Shown here: in pieces, positions 7,483 through 16,307 of the stretch
Layout: the number at the start of each line of letters is the position of its first letter
Numbering within the stretch: position 1 is the first letter of the stretch
Source of the DNA: Candidatus Omnitrophota bacterium
Lineage (GTDB): Bacteria > Omnitrophota > Gorgyraeia > Gygaellales > Profunditerraquicolaceae
DNA length: 64,000 nucleotides
Reading direction: 5' to 3'
Assembly (NCBI GenBank): GCA_023229385.1
Contig: JALNZI010000001.1
Location: forward strand, 62,001 to 126,000
Program-made: the position numbers and the translations under genes
Notes under the pieces: generated by a model
The model's input: only the letters and a program-made list of their open reading frames with translations
Database searches by the model: none
What the model was told of the DNA's origin: nothing

Positions 7483-8751
7483 TTAGTAGCTTAATCCTGG
7501 GAAGTAGTTGTTCAAGCCATTGAAATTCAATACTCTGTAGAATGTTCCTGATCCGAACATGTTATCAAGGATAGCATATCTGGTGCTCAAGATAATTCTT
7601 GGAGTAGCGTCTTCAGAGCCTAAAGTCTTCTGAACCATCAAAGGAATATAAGGCATATAGATGATACCGGATTGTCCAAGCTTTTCACCTTTAAATCCAA
7701 CTAAGGCGTAATCGCTAGTTGCGAATGTATCAACGTATACTTCAATCTGTGAACCAAGCAATGTTCCAACTTTAACACCCATCTGAGAACCGTTAACCGA
7801 AGTTTCGTTTCTAGTAAAGATGCCATTGTTTAAGGACTGTAATGCCGCTACTACACCTGGGCTAGCAACTACAAAGTTACCTTGTCCCTGACGAGTAGTG
7901 ATTCTCAATTTCTGAGATGCAGCTACAATTGCGTTAGCAATGGTTGCAAATCTTTCCTGTGAGAAACGTCCATCAGATACAACAGTGGTTCCACTAATAC
8001 CGGCTGTAAGATTTGGGCTTACGTCAATCGTATAAGCAGGAGCACCACCTAATGTTGGGTTAACAGCACAAGATTTCATTCTGATTAACAATTCACGATC
8101 CAACTCTTGCTGTAATTCATACTGAAGAGTTTCCATCATTAATTGCTCAATGTCCTGTCCATGAACATTAGCAATATCTTGCTGCATTTCTACAGTGTAT
8201 GATGTTTTGATTTTACGAGTTCCAGCTTCAATAGCTTTCTTCTCGATGGTTACTTTACCTTTAGCAATTTGGTTTTCTGGCTGGGTTAATCCACCTGCAC
8301 AGTTTTCCATATAGTTAGAAAGCAATTCACCCTCTGGAGTAGTCCAAGTTGATGGAGCAGATGAAACACCTTTACCAGTCCATTCAGGTTTAACGTAGTT
8401 ATAACCCATTTCAGTCTGGCTGAATGAATCAACTCCACACTCATCATAACGGAATCTCATAGCAAAAGCTAATCCGTAAGGCTGAGTTAATGGCTGAACG
8501 CTTGCGACATTCATAGCTAAAAGCTCAGGGAACATACGGCGAACTAGAGGCATAGCATAGTTCTGGTACTGTTGCATGTCTGAAGATACAGACTGTGATT
8601 CTGGTAAGAATCCTTTATTAAGTTTATACTGGTTCTCAAGCAAGGTAGCTACAGTATGAGCTTCTGATTGAGTCTTTAAAGCACGGCCAATTGGCATTTC
8701 CAAAGCGCCTTGCCATTTTTTGATTAATGATTGATTTACTACTGGTTTCAT
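7483..8751 (-). CDS. Major capsid protein (T4 gp23-like)
   Basis: 422 aa (T4 gp23 precursor 521). Forms the head shell. PLVRRMFPELLAMNVASVQ corresponds to the start of mature gp23 (VRRAIPNLIAFD region), and the HK97-fold features GNFVVASPGVVAAL and YMPYIPLMV follow. LPE at residues 49-51 is a plausible (L/I)-x-E prohead-protease site, giving a mature start near residue 52. Shine-Dalgarno TAGGAGA is strong; the leader contains a hairpin, a late box sits 42 bases upstream, and the gene has its own terminator. Its codons are less A+T-rich than its neighbours', consistent with very high expression. Confidence 0.95.
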   Translation of the reverse strand: MKPVVNQSLIKKWQGALEMPIGRALKTQSEAHTVATLLENQYKLNKGFLPESQSVSSDMQQYQNYAMPLVRRMFPELLAMNVASVQPLTQPYGLAFAMRFRYDECGVDSFSQTEMGYNYVKPEWTGKGVSSAPSTWTTPEGELLSNYMENCAGGLTQPENQIAKGKVTIEKKAIEAGTRKIKTSYTVEMQQDIANVHGQDIEQLMMETLQYELQQELDRELLIRMKSCAVNPTLGGAPAYTIDVSPNLTAGISGTTVVSDGRFSQERFATIANAIVAASQKLRITTRQGQGNFVVASPGVVAALQSLNNGIFTRNETSVNGSQMGVKVGTLLGSQIEVYVDTFATSDYALVGFKGEKLGQSGIIYMPYIPLMVQKTLGSEDATPRIILSTRYAILDNMFGSGTFYRVLNFNGLNNYFPGLSY

Positions 8752-8760
8752 ATTTTCTCC

Positions 8761-8793
8761 TAAATTAAGGACTATTCCTCATCCTTTAATTTA
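8761..8793 (-). promoter_or_regulatory. Hairpin in the capsid mRNA leader
   Basis: On the minus strand, TAAATTAAAGGA pairs with TCCTTAATTTA around a ten-base loop, giving 11 pairs with one bulged A. The stem ends at the Shine-Dalgarno of gp23, so it could protect the 5' end or modulate initiation. Confidence 0.5.
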
Positions 8794-8801
8794 TATTTAG
8801 G
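8794..8801 (-). promoter_or_regulatory. Candidate late promoter box CCTAAATA for capsid gene
   Basis: 42 bases before the gp23 ATG, the longest leader seen here. TATAAATT at 8788-8795 is an overlapping alternative. Confidence 0.5.
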
Positions 8802-8848
8802 AGAATGATTTTAAAATTATAAAAAGTGATCAAAAAAGTGTATAAGAA

Positions 8849-9646
8849 TTATCCCCAAGTTCTCATAAATTCATTAACAGGATCATTATCATCTACTTGA
8901 TTATCTTCTTCATTATTATGCATAGCATATGCTTCATCTAATACAGTCTTTTTAAGTTTAGGAATATTTATTTTAGTATTAGGTTTGAATTTTCCATCTA
9001 ATACTGTTTTATTAGTAGCAATAGTACTATTATCTGATTCTAATAAACTATTAGCTTCTGATAGTAGAGAATCAACATCTTTATCAGAACTTTCAAATTG
9101 AATAGATTTAGCAGATTTTTCATCTTTTAGTTTAGTAACATATAATGCAACTTCTTTTAAGAAATCATCTCTACTTAATTTATCATATCTAGGGTCATTT
9201 TTAAATCTATTAATAGCAGTATTGATTATATCTTTATTCATACCAGATAAGCTGGCTTCTATTGTTTCATGTATTTCTAACATATCTCTTAAGTCCTGTA
9301 TTGTTTTAACTGCTTCCATTAATGTTGATTGCATATCAATTAATGTGCTATTGGTTTCGGTGGTATTTTCTGAAATGCTCTCTGTTAAAGTATTTTTAAT
9401 ACCTTTACCATTAAGAACAGATACTATACTATCTACAATAGGTTTATAGTATATTTTATCACAACTTTTATCTATTGATTCTAATTGAACATTCTTTTTA
9501 ATTGCTTCTGATGCGAATTTTTTTAAAGTATCATATAATTCATCTTTTAATTTATTAAAATGATCCTTATACTGACTTTCCAATAATGATTCTTTTTTAG
9601 CTACTTCAGCTTCAATTAATGTTTGCATTTCAGGTGATATATTCAT
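8849..9646 (-). CDS. Prohead core scaffold (T4 gp22-like)
   Basis: 265 aa (T4 gp22 269). Scaffolding core around which the capsid assembles, degraded by the prohead protease. The protein is charged, helical and coiled-coil-like, with several (L/I)-x-E motifs (LIEA, LLES, LTES) that could be protease cuts. Identity rests mainly on synteny (gp21-gp22-gp23 order), length and composition. The ATG shares one base with the gp21 stop (TAATG), so translation is coupled. Confidence 0.82.
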   Translation of the reverse strand: MNISPEMQTLIEAEVAKKESLLESQYKDHFNKLKDELYDTLKKFASEAIKKNVQLESIDKSCDKIYYKPIVDSIVSVLNGKGIKNTLTESISENTTETNSTLIDMQSTLMEAVKTIQDLRDMLEIHETIEASLSGMNKDIINTAINRFKNDPRYDKLSRDDFLKEVALYVTKLKDEKSAKSIQFESSDKDVDSLLSEANSLLESDNSTIATNKTVLDGKFKPNTKINIPKLKKTVLDEAYAMHNNEEDNQVDDNDPVNEFMRTWG

Positions 9647-10386
9647 TATTTACCAATAGTATTTAGAAGTTTGTTAAGTGAATAATATTGAGTCTGCATT
9701 AATGTACCAGCCTTAACAGACATATCAACTTCATTTCTAAACTCTGCAATAGCTGATTCAACCAAAGGTCTATAATATCCATTAACTGATTCAGTTAGAA
9801 GTTTTTTACTAGGGGAAGTAGCTTCCATTACAGCTTGCATCATTGCATCTTTACCATAAGAAGGACGGCCAACTGCATCAATGGTTATTAATTCATAATC
9901 ATCAGATACTATATTTCTTCCACCATCTCTATAAACAGAGCCTAATCCTCTTAACGAAACTCCAATAGGAATTCCTTCATCTGCTAATATTTTTAAAATA
10001 GCCCCGCAAGGATGTTTTTCAATGACTCTGAATTTAATCATCATTCTATTGCCAACCATTTTTAACTCTTCTATAATATGGCTAACTTTTTCTAAATTAA
10101 TTTCAGTAACAGGTAATAGTTTAGGATTACCTTCATCATCTACAGGTGGATGGTTCAATTCACCTAATGCATTAAATGTTTTAATATAATTTTCATTATA
10201 ATTATTACACTCTCTCGACATTAATCTTGTAGGATATGTTCTGCCATTTATACCTGCTTCATCACATACAATAGCAGTGCCCTTCATTTTTAATCGTTTA
10301 ACTCCAGGCATTGTTCCAATAGATTCATATATTGGAGTGATTAGTGAAGTACCTTCATTACCGTCAACTAGTTTTAGTTTACCCAT
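9646..10386 (-). CDS. Prohead protease (T4 gp21-like, peptidase family S78/U9 type)
   Basis: 246 aa (T4 gp21 212). Serine protease of the herpesvirus-assemblin fold that matures the prohead. H79 in ELNHP and S144 in GVSLRGLGS are the likely catalytic residues, and VGRPSYGKDA follows. LTES and LVES near residues 198-209 are probable self-cleavage sites. It starts two bases after the stop of the 52-aa gene and overlaps gp22. Confidence 0.93.
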   Translation of the reverse strand: MGKLKLVDGNEGTSLITPIYESIGTMPGVKRLKMKGTAIVCDEAGINGRTYPTRLMSRECNNYNENYIKTFNALGELNHPPVDDEGNPKLLPVTEINLEKVSHIIEELKMVGNRMMIKFRVIEKHPCGAILKILADEGIPIGVSLRGLGSVYRDGGRNIVSDDYELITIDAVGRPSYGKDAMMQAVMEATSPSKKLLTESVNGYYRPLVESAIAEFRNEVDMSVKAGTLMQTQYYSLNKLLNTIGK

Positions 10387-10388
10387 TG

Positions 10389-10547
10389 TTATTTACCACT
10401 TTCAAGTTCATTAAATCTAGTCGAAACAATATTGTTATATTGCTCTTCTAATACTTCAGAAAAAAGTAACAAAAAAGAGTCTAGATCTTTATTGGAAATA
10501 GACTCTATCAATATTTTCTCTCTAATTTTATCTGAAGCTAAACTCAT
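10389..10547 (-). CDS. Small 52-aa protein at the gp67/gp68 position
   Basis: A complete small frame, MSLASDKIREKILIES to NELESGK, encoding an acidic, fully helical 52-aa protein. It has an exact TATAAATA box seven bases before its ATG and sits between portal and protease genes, where T4 has the prohead core genes 67 and 68. No direct similarity is claimed, but a minor core component fits. LIES could be a protease site. Its TAA is two bases before the gp21 start. Confidence 0.75.
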   Translation of the reverse strand: MSLASDKIREKILIESISNKDLDSFLLLFSEVLEEQYNNIVSTRFNELESGK

Positions 10548-10554
10548 AATAAAT

Positions 10555-10562
10555 TATTTATA
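10555..10562 (-). promoter_or_regulatory. Late promoter box TATAAATA
   Basis: Exact match, seven bases before the ATG at 10547; no Shine-Dalgarno. It probably drives the 52-aa gene, gp21 and gp22. Confidence 0.75.
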
Positions 10563-10580
10563 TAATATTATTAAATTACA

Positions 10581-12419
10581 TTATTTTTCACTTGGTAGCT
10601 CTAAGTTAGGCGCTGAGTTCTCAGGTTCAGTTGCAGGAGCTTCTTCACCTCCGGGTTCTCCCATAGGTGCTTCTAAAGGGGCTGCGCCACCAATACCACC
10701 CAATTCACTTCCCCCTATTTCATCTCCACCAAACCCACTACCGCCACCTTCGGGTACATTTAAAGTTTGAGTTTCTTTATTTATTTCTTCTAGCCTTTCT
10801 TTTTCTCTTAAGCGTCTAACTAATTCTTTATCTCTTAATTGTAAATTCTTACTATATTGCTCATCGCTCATTTGACAGAAGTCTTTAAGAACTAATTCTT
10901 TAGCTAATATATCTTTTGGACCTCCACTAAAATCAGCGAGGAATTCAGAAGCTTTAGCTAATATATCTAATTTCATATTAATCATTTCTGATTCTTTAAT
11001 CATCTTAAATACATTAGACTGTTCAAATGTAACTTGGTATAATTTAGGATCTTTTATCTTATCATCATATTCAGGTCTAGTCTCTAAGTACATTATGAAT
11101 AAATCAATCAATACTTTACCAAAGCTAGCTTGCATGTTTTCAATAAAACGAGTTAAAATAACTTGTTCAACATCAATTTCCCCAGGTTTACCTATTGAAG
11201 CTGGTTGAGCTTGTTGAGTATTCATTCTTGAACGACTTCTAGGGTATTTTAATGCTTGATAGATTTTCTCTCTAAAATAATTCAATGGAGTTATTTCACC
11301 AATATTAGTACCGGCTGGGAGAACATCAATTTTAGAAGGGCTAGTTCCATCTGGAACTGGAACAAAGATAGATTCAGACATAGCCTGAATTCTTTCACTT
11401 CCTAATATAGTACCTTCATCTCCATTATAATAAACTTTTCTATTCAATACATTAGCTTGTCTTTGTAAATGCTCTTCTGCTTTAGGAGGCGGCATTTTAC
11501 CAGTTGAAATATAATAGACTAATTTTTCAGTACCTCTAGTTATAATGTATTTGGCATATGAATCTTCAAGATTGCCTAAAACATTTACGAATTTTTTAGC
11601 AGGTTCTAAATAAGATTGTCTATCGTTAATTCCACCCATTCCCCAACTTTGATAATCCCACCATAATATTTGATTTACTGAATAATCTTTGTAAGTATAG
11701 CGACCATTATTTGTTGCAGCTTTATCTATATTAATTCCACCATATTCATTATCAATAATCTGTCTAAATCCAACAATAACTCCATCATCTATAATTACTA
11801 ACATATTATATGAAGGTAAATGATTAACACCTGTTATTTTATTTTTTTCTTTATTATAACAAACTTCCCAAAATTGCGCTCCTTCAACTAAAAATTTAAT
11901 GAATACATTTTTTGCAACTTCATTAAAGTTAAATATTGTTTGCATGACATTACTAAAATCTTGCTGTAAATTATTTTTAGAAATATCTCCAATAGCAACT
12001 CCAGGGTATCTATCATTAATAGCTAATGATATTACTTGACCTCTTCCATTATCAGTAATAGCTTCATTAGCTATATTCTCTACAATCTCAGAAACTTCTG
12101 GATTTTTTAACATATTTCTGTATGAAATAACCCTTTGTCTTAATTTCTGATGGCTATCATCTACTATTTTATCAGCTATTAATTTTCTACGCTCAATTGG
12201 ATCTTTTTCTAATTGGGAATTTCGATATAATAAAACTGGACCTTCGGCTGTAGCTGAAATGGGCATTACTGCTCGTTCAGACTGCCCTACTTTATCTCTA
12301 TTAGCTTCAGCATCGCGTTTGGATTCAACTTTTCTAAAATCCTTAAAATCATCATATTTAGAATTATTTGTTAATTGAATTAACTTTTGTTTTCTTCTAT
12401 CTTCAGCAGACTGTATCAT
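10581..12419 (-). CDS. Portal vertex protein (T4 gp20-like)
   Basis: 612 aa (T4 gp20 524). Dodecameric portal, the initiator of head assembly and the DNA entry pore. Typical features include GAQFWEVCYN, LPSYNMLVIIDDG, the GNLEDSYAKYIITR helix, VPVPDGTSPSKIDVLPAG and YQALKYPRSRSR. The C-terminal tail is an unusual low-complexity Gly/Pro/Glu stretch of about 60 residues. An ACTAAATA box lies six bases before the ATG with no Shine-Dalgarno. Confidence 0.93.
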   Translation of the reverse strand: MIQSAEDRRKQKLIQLTNNSKYDDFKDFRKVESKRDAEANRDKVGQSERAVMPISATAEGPVLLYRNSQLEKDPIERRKLIADKIVDDSHQKLRQRVISYRNMLKNPEVSEIVENIANEAITDNGRGQVISLAINDRYPGVAIGDISKNNLQQDFSNVMQTIFNFNEVAKNVFIKFLVEGAQFWEVCYNKEKNKITGVNHLPSYNMLVIIDDGVIVGFRQIIDNEYGGINIDKAATNNGRYTYKDYSVNQILWWDYQSWGMGGINDRQSYLEPAKKFVNVLGNLEDSYAKYIITRGTEKLVYYISTGKMPPPKAEEHLQRQANVLNRKVYYNGDEGTILGSERIQAMSESIFVPVPDGTSPSKIDVLPAGTNIGEITPLNYFREKIYQALKYPRSRSRMNTQQAQPASIGKPGEIDVEQVILTRFIENMQASFGKVLIDLFIMYLETRPEYDDKIKDPKLYQVTFEQSNVFKMIKESEMINMKLDILAKASEFLADFSGGPKDILAKELVLKDFCQMSDEQYSKNLQLRDKELVRRLREKERLEEINKETQTLNVPEGGGSGFGGDEIGGSELGGIGGAAPLEAPMGEPGGEEAPATEPENSAPNLELPSEK

Positions 12420-12425
12420 TTAAAT

Positions 12426-12433
12426 TATTTAGT
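12426..12433 (-). promoter_or_regulatory. Late promoter box ACTAAATA
   Basis: Six bases before the portal ATG; no Shine-Dalgarno. Confidence 0.62.
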
Positions 12434-12435
12434 AA

Positions 12436-13170
12436 TTATTTAATACTTGAATATAGACTATCATATGCTTTAAGATATTTTTCAGCTAATAATTCATATA
12501 CTTTTTTAGCAATTGGCTTATTTCTTTTCTTAAATGATTGAGAATCTGGGTCGAATTTATATTCGCGTCTAATCTTAATTTCACTCTTTTTGTCTACTTT
12601 AGCTCCTTTAGTAGCTAAATCTAATAGTCTATTTCTTATTAAACTATTTTTCTTATTGAAATAACAAATATCTTGAATTAATTCAACATTATTCTCAACT
12701 CCAATAATTCTAGAGCTAAAGACTTCATTAAAATCTCTATAATTATCTATAGAAATTTCAACTAGCCCAACTGCTTCTAATATGTCAGTTCCTTGTAATA
12801 TTTTAGCTATATATTTAAAAATTCTCTCAGTTATATCTAAATCAAATGGAACATCATTAATATATTCAATTTCAGTCATATTAGGGATCAATGAACTGAA
12901 TGATTTAATTTTACTAGATTTCTTTAATTCAAGCACATCTGAATTATCTAAAACCAAAGAAGTCATTAATACCAATATTTTATTTTTTGTTTTTTCATCA
13001 ATGGTTTCACTAGAATTAACATGTTCAATTAATTTATTAATTGCATCTACATAGCCATTGGTTAATGATTCAATATATTCTCTATTGAATTTTCTATAAG
13101 GGGATTCTTTTGGAATCCCATTGACTGCTATTTCACCACTTGCTTCTCTAAATTGATATATATTAGACAT
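12436..13170 (-). CDS. Unknown late protein (244 aa)
   Basis: No family recognised. Helical throughout, with a lysine-rich C-terminal quarter (KKSEIKIRREYKF, KKRNKPIAKK) that could bind nucleic acid. It lies immediately upstream of the portal gene and has its own GATAAATA box five bases before the ATG. A head-assembly or internal head role is possible from position only. Confidence 0.65.
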   Translation of the reverse strand: MSNIYQFREASGEIAVNGIPKESPYRKFNREYIESLTNGYVDAINKLIEHVNSSETIDEKTKNKILVLMTSLVLDNSDVLELKKSSKIKSFSSLIPNMTEIEYINDVPFDLDITERIFKYIAKILQGTDILEAVGLVEISIDNYRDFNEVFSSRIIGVENNVELIQDICYFNKKNSLIRNRLLDLATKGAKVDKKSEIKIRREYKFDPDSQSFKKRNKPIAKKVYELLAEKYLKAYDSLYSSIK

Positions 13171-13175
13171 ACAAT

Positions 13176-13183
13176 TATTTATC
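13176..13183 (-). promoter_or_regulatory. Late promoter box GATAAATA
   Basis: Five bases before the ATG at 13170; no Shine-Dalgarno. Confidence 0.6.
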
Positions 13184-13195
13184 TTAATTATAGTT

Positions 13196-14335
13196 TTACT
13201 TAATTTTCTTGCTATATGCTGTGGCAGTTGCTACATTCTTTTTTTCTTTATCTAAATTATCAATATCTCTAAAATTGCTTTGCATTTTTCCATAATCAGA
13301 TGATGTTTGGTATGGTGTATTGATAGTTTTTAATTTATCCTTAATATCTTCTTTTCCAAAAGCTATTTCTGTTGCAGTTTTTTCAGTATTAGTTATTGCT
13401 TTTTTAATTAAATTAGGTTTTAAATCATCTAAATTAGATTCTATAGTGAAAACTATTTTATTAATTAATTCATTTATCTTTTTAATATTATTAGCTTCAT
13501 TTTTATTGTATAATATTCCAATATTAATTGTTTTAACTCTTCCATCAACCTTTGTATTAATATCAAATCCAAATTTATATAAATTAGTCAATTTTTCAAA
13601 GTTCCAATCTTGGTTGTTTGAAAATCCAGTAGATAATTGTCTTGTTATATCATTTAATTTATCATTCCATTCCCCAATATTTAATTCAGTGTTATTAAAA
13701 TCAGAAGATGAACTTGGATTTAAATATCCATTTTCCATATAAGTAATTTTAGGAGGATCATATAATGTGTCTAAATTAGATACAAATGATTTTTTAAATA
13801 ATTCACCTGATTCAACTTTAGAATTTAAATAATCTATTATATTTAAATTATATAAAGCTACAAAATAAAAATAATGTCTGTATATAGCTGTAATTTTTCT
13901 GTATTGGAAGTCATCAGTTGTTCTATAATTAGCTGTATCACTTTTACCACCTGATAGATTTCTATATTCTATGGCGATATTAGTTGCAACTTTTTCAATT
14001 AAAGTAATTACGTTTTTTTGCAATTCAGATAATACTGCTAAACTTGTTTTAGCCTTATTTGACATAGCATATTGAGAGAAATAATTAATGATTACATTCC
14101 ATAAATCCATATTAGATAATTTTGTGCCAGCTAATTTAATATTTTCATTAGCCCCCATATATGAAAATTCTTCATTAGATTTAGTATATTCATTTAATAT
14201 TCTTAATGCTTCATCTTGACTAGCTGTATTGATTTTAGGTAAATTGATTTTTTCAGGGGCTTTAGTAGTAGGCTCATCTACGGTAGATGTTTCTTCTAAT
14301 AAGTAATATCTCCCCTTATATATTAATTCATTCAT
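13196..14335 (-). CDS. Unknown late protein (379 aa)
   Basis: No family recognised. A short N-terminal segment ends in LLEE (residues 12-15), a possible prohead-protease site, followed by a Thr/Pro/Glu linker and a long, mostly helical body. A CATAAATA box lies five bases before the ATG, and that box contains the stop of the gene upstream. Position in the block next to the portal suggests a head-associated protein. Confidence 0.65.
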   Translation of the reverse strand: MNELIYKGRYYLLEETSTVDEPTTKAPEKINLPKINTASQDEALRILNEYTKSNEEFSYMGANENIKLAGTKLSNMDLWNVIINYFSQYAMSNKAKTSLAVLSELQKNVITLIEKVATNIAIEYRNLSGGKSDTANYRTTDDFQYRKITAIYRHYFYFVALYNLNIIDYLNSKVESGELFKKSFVSNLDTLYDPPKITYMENGYLNPSSSSDFNNTELNIGEWNDKLNDITRQLSTGFSNNQDWNFEKLTNLYKFGFDINTKVDGRVKTINIGILYNKNEANNIKKINELINKIVFTIESNLDDLKPNLIKKAITNTEKTATEIAFGKEDIKDKLKTINTPYQTSSDYGKMQSNFRDIDNLDKEKKNVATATAYSKKIK

Positions 14336-14340
14336 ATTAT

Positions 14341-14348
14341 TATTTATG
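14341..14348 (-). promoter_or_regulatory. Late promoter box CATAAATA containing an upstream stop codon
   Basis: Five bases before the ATG at 14335. The TAA stop of the upstream gene (14344-14346) is inside the box. Confidence 0.6.
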
Positions 14349-15771
14349 GTTCAGGTGGAGTAATCATCTCATCGAACGATGTAGTATTAGTTGAATATTT
14401 TATTGCTTGAGAAATATCAATAACACCTCTAGTTGTTTTTACAAAATCTCTATTAGGGGGAGTAATCATTTCTTCAAATATTGTCATGCTATTTGCAATA
14501 GTTTTTGCAGTATCAATATCATTTATTAATTTAGTTGGATCAATTCCTAAATCGCCAATCAAACCATGCTCATTTATTTCAAATCGTATATCAGTATAAG
14601 CAGAAGAAGTTTTATTAATTTCTTCGGCTATTTTACTTTCAGAAATATTAGATAAAGTATTATTATATACACTATCACTAGAATCAGACATAGTTAATTC
14701 AACTAAATCAAAATCATCTTTAGTTGGCAAATAATCGGTTGGCATTATATATATCGTACTAGTAGAGATAGTAATCTTTTCTTCAAATTCATTATAGTAA
14801 TAGAAATAAGTATTACCAGAATCATCTTCATAAAATGTTAAACTTCCACTATTAACAATATTATTATTTTCATCAAATGTATAGCTATATGCTTCATCAT
14901 ATAATATTTGAAATAATTGTTTGTTATTATAATCGCCTAATATTGAATAATAAATAATAGCTTCTTTTAGTGAATATTTGTTATTTTGTGCCCACGTTAT
15001 TAATGAAATAATAGTGTATTGTTTTTTTAAATTAATTTCACATTTTAGCTTCCATAAACTTAAATAATCTTCTTCAACAATTTCTAGATCATCTGATAGA
15101 TAAGTATTTCCAGTATAGGGTATTTCATTATCTAAAACAGTAAGTATATCATAATTATCATAAATTGTATTAAGAAAATCATCTCTCATAGTAGATATTT
15201 CATTTGGAGCTAATCCAGGATGCCATTCCCAATGAGAAAAATTAGAATACCCCGAAAATAATCCACCCCAATATATAACATATGGATCATCAACATATTT
15301 TTTTAATAAATCATTAACATCTGCTTTTACATTATAGATTATACTAGGATATACTCCAAATATTTTTACAACATTGCCATCCAATAAGTTTGCACTAAAC
15401 CAATCCTGACAAGCTTTAATAAAAGTAGTAGCAGATCCATCATCAAAATTTAAAGATGTTTTTATATAATCATTAGTGGAACTTGCATCAATTATTTGGT
15501 CAGATGTTTTATTGTAAACATTTATAGATATTGCATTACCATATAAATACCAGCTTAATCCATTTTTTCTATCTTCAAATAATGTAGTAATTTTTTTCTC
15601 ACAATACCAAGATCGTTTAGTACGAACAATATCATATGCATAAGTTGGATTATTGGCAACCCAATAATCTAAAAATTTAATAAGATGATTAACAATAGGA
15701 ATAAAAGCGCGTTTTAATTCGCTTATTGCTACGCTAGTTTCATTATATATTTTAGGTAAAGAACTATCCAT
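14344..15771 (-). CDS. Degenerate M15 (VanY-type) peptidase domain protein
   Basis: 475 aa. Residues about 45-190 resemble the M15_4 D-Ala-D-Ala carboxypeptidase/endolysin fold. The segment LSWYLYGNAISINV (72-85) aligns with the SxHxxGxAxD motif and WGGLFSGYSNFSHWEW (168-183) with the WGG...PHxE motif. The first zinc ligand His is Y75 and the Asp is S82; only H180 is kept. The zinc site is therefore probably lost and the domain may bind peptidoglycan or be purely structural. The C-terminal half is unrecognised. The start overlaps the upstream gene by eight bases; there is no late box of its own, so it is expressed with the 156-aa gene. Confidence 0.6.
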   Translation of the reverse strand: MDSSLPKIYNETSVAISELKRAFIPIVNHLIKFLDYWVANNPTYAYDIVRTKRSWYCEKKITTLFEDRKNGLSWYLYGNAISINVYNKTSDQIIDASSTNDYIKTSLNFDDGSATTFIKACQDWFSANLLDGNVVKIFGVYPSIIYNVKADVNDLLKKYVDDPYVIYWGGLFSGYSNFSHWEWHPGLAPNEISTMRDDFLNTIYDNYDILTVLDNEIPYTGNTYLSDDLEIVEEDYLSLWKLKCEINLKKQYTIISLITWAQNNKYSLKEAIIYYSILGDYNNKQLFQILYDEAYSYTFDENNNIVNSGSLTFYEDDSGNTYFYYYNEFEEKITISTSTIYIMPTDYLPTKDDFDLVELTMSDSSDSVYNNTLSNISESKIAEEINKTSSAYTDIRFEINEHGLIGDLGIDPTKLINDIDTAKTIANSMTIFEEMITPPNRDFVKTTRGVIDISQAIKYSTNTTSFDEMITPPEP

Positions 15772-16234
15772 TTAATTCGCTTATTTTGCCATGAACCCAA
15801 TTAACGAATTCAGCTAATGAGGTTTTAGGGTCGTCTTGTGAAATGCTGTCTAATTTAGTCCAAATGTCATCTGAAAACATTTTAAACTTATCTTCATCTA
15901 CATCATTTATGCCCAATCTTGTGAAAAATGAAGATACATATTCTTTAATATTATCTTGATCGAGCATATCAGCAGTCATTATTTCTATTAAATTATGAAT
16001 AGCTGGATCATTATCTATATAACTATTAAGTACTTTACCATTTAAAAATATATCAGAATTTTTAACAGTAGATTCTTCAGGAGGCGGCGCAATTTGAACA
16101 TTACTATTGTTTGGTTCATTAGTTGAATCATCGGTAGGTGCAGGCGTTTCATCAGGTGCATCATCTGCTTCAAATATTCCAGTGACAATATTCATAAAGT
16201 CATCATTTAAATTATTATTAGTAAAAATATCCAT
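15764..16234 (-). CDS. Unknown acidic late protein (156 aa)
   Basis: Very acidic, with an Asp/Pro/Thr linker (about residues 22-55) and a helical C-terminal domain. IFEA near residue 20 is a possible prohead-protease site. A TCTAAATA box lies six bases before the ATG; no Shine-Dalgarno. It overlaps the M15-like gene by eight bases. No family recognised. Confidence 0.65.
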   Translation of the reverse strand: MDIFTNNNLNDDFMNIVTGIFEADDAPDETPAPTDDSTNEPNNSNVQIAPPPEESTVKNSDIFLNGKVLNSYIDNDPAIHNLIEIMTADMLDQDNIKEYVSSFFTRLGINDVDEDKFKMFSDDIWTKLDSISQDDPKTSLAEFVNWVHGKISELNG

Positions 16235-16240
16235 ATATGT

Positions 16241-16248
16241 TATTTAGA
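16241..16248 (-). promoter_or_regulatory. Late promoter box TCTAAATA
   Basis: Six bases before the ATG at 16234, immediately after the terminator of the preceding cassette; no Shine-Dalgarno. Confidence 0.62.
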
Positions 16249-16252
16249 TAAA

Positions 16253-16281
16253 ATAAAAAAGGAGTTGCTAACAACTCCTTT
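16253..16281 (-). terminator. Intrinsic terminator of the 469-aa acidic protein gene
   Basis: Read on the minus strand, AAAGGAGTTG and CAACTCCTTT form a ten-base-pair stem with a four-base loop, followed by a run of Ts. Confidence 0.85.
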
Positions 16282-16307
16282 CTATTAACCAACTAATTAA
16301 TAATTAA

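Noticed and set aside
9643..9655. TAAATA just before the gp22 start as a late promoter
   Set aside because: It touches the ATG with no spacing and comes from the Lys-stop codons AAA TAA of gp21; the same applies before gp21 at 10387-10396.
10432..10770. Plus-strand frame rich in Pro and Gly over the portal 3' end
   Set aside because: Shadow of the Gly/Pro-rich portal tail and the 52-aa gene; no promoter or Shine-Dalgarno.
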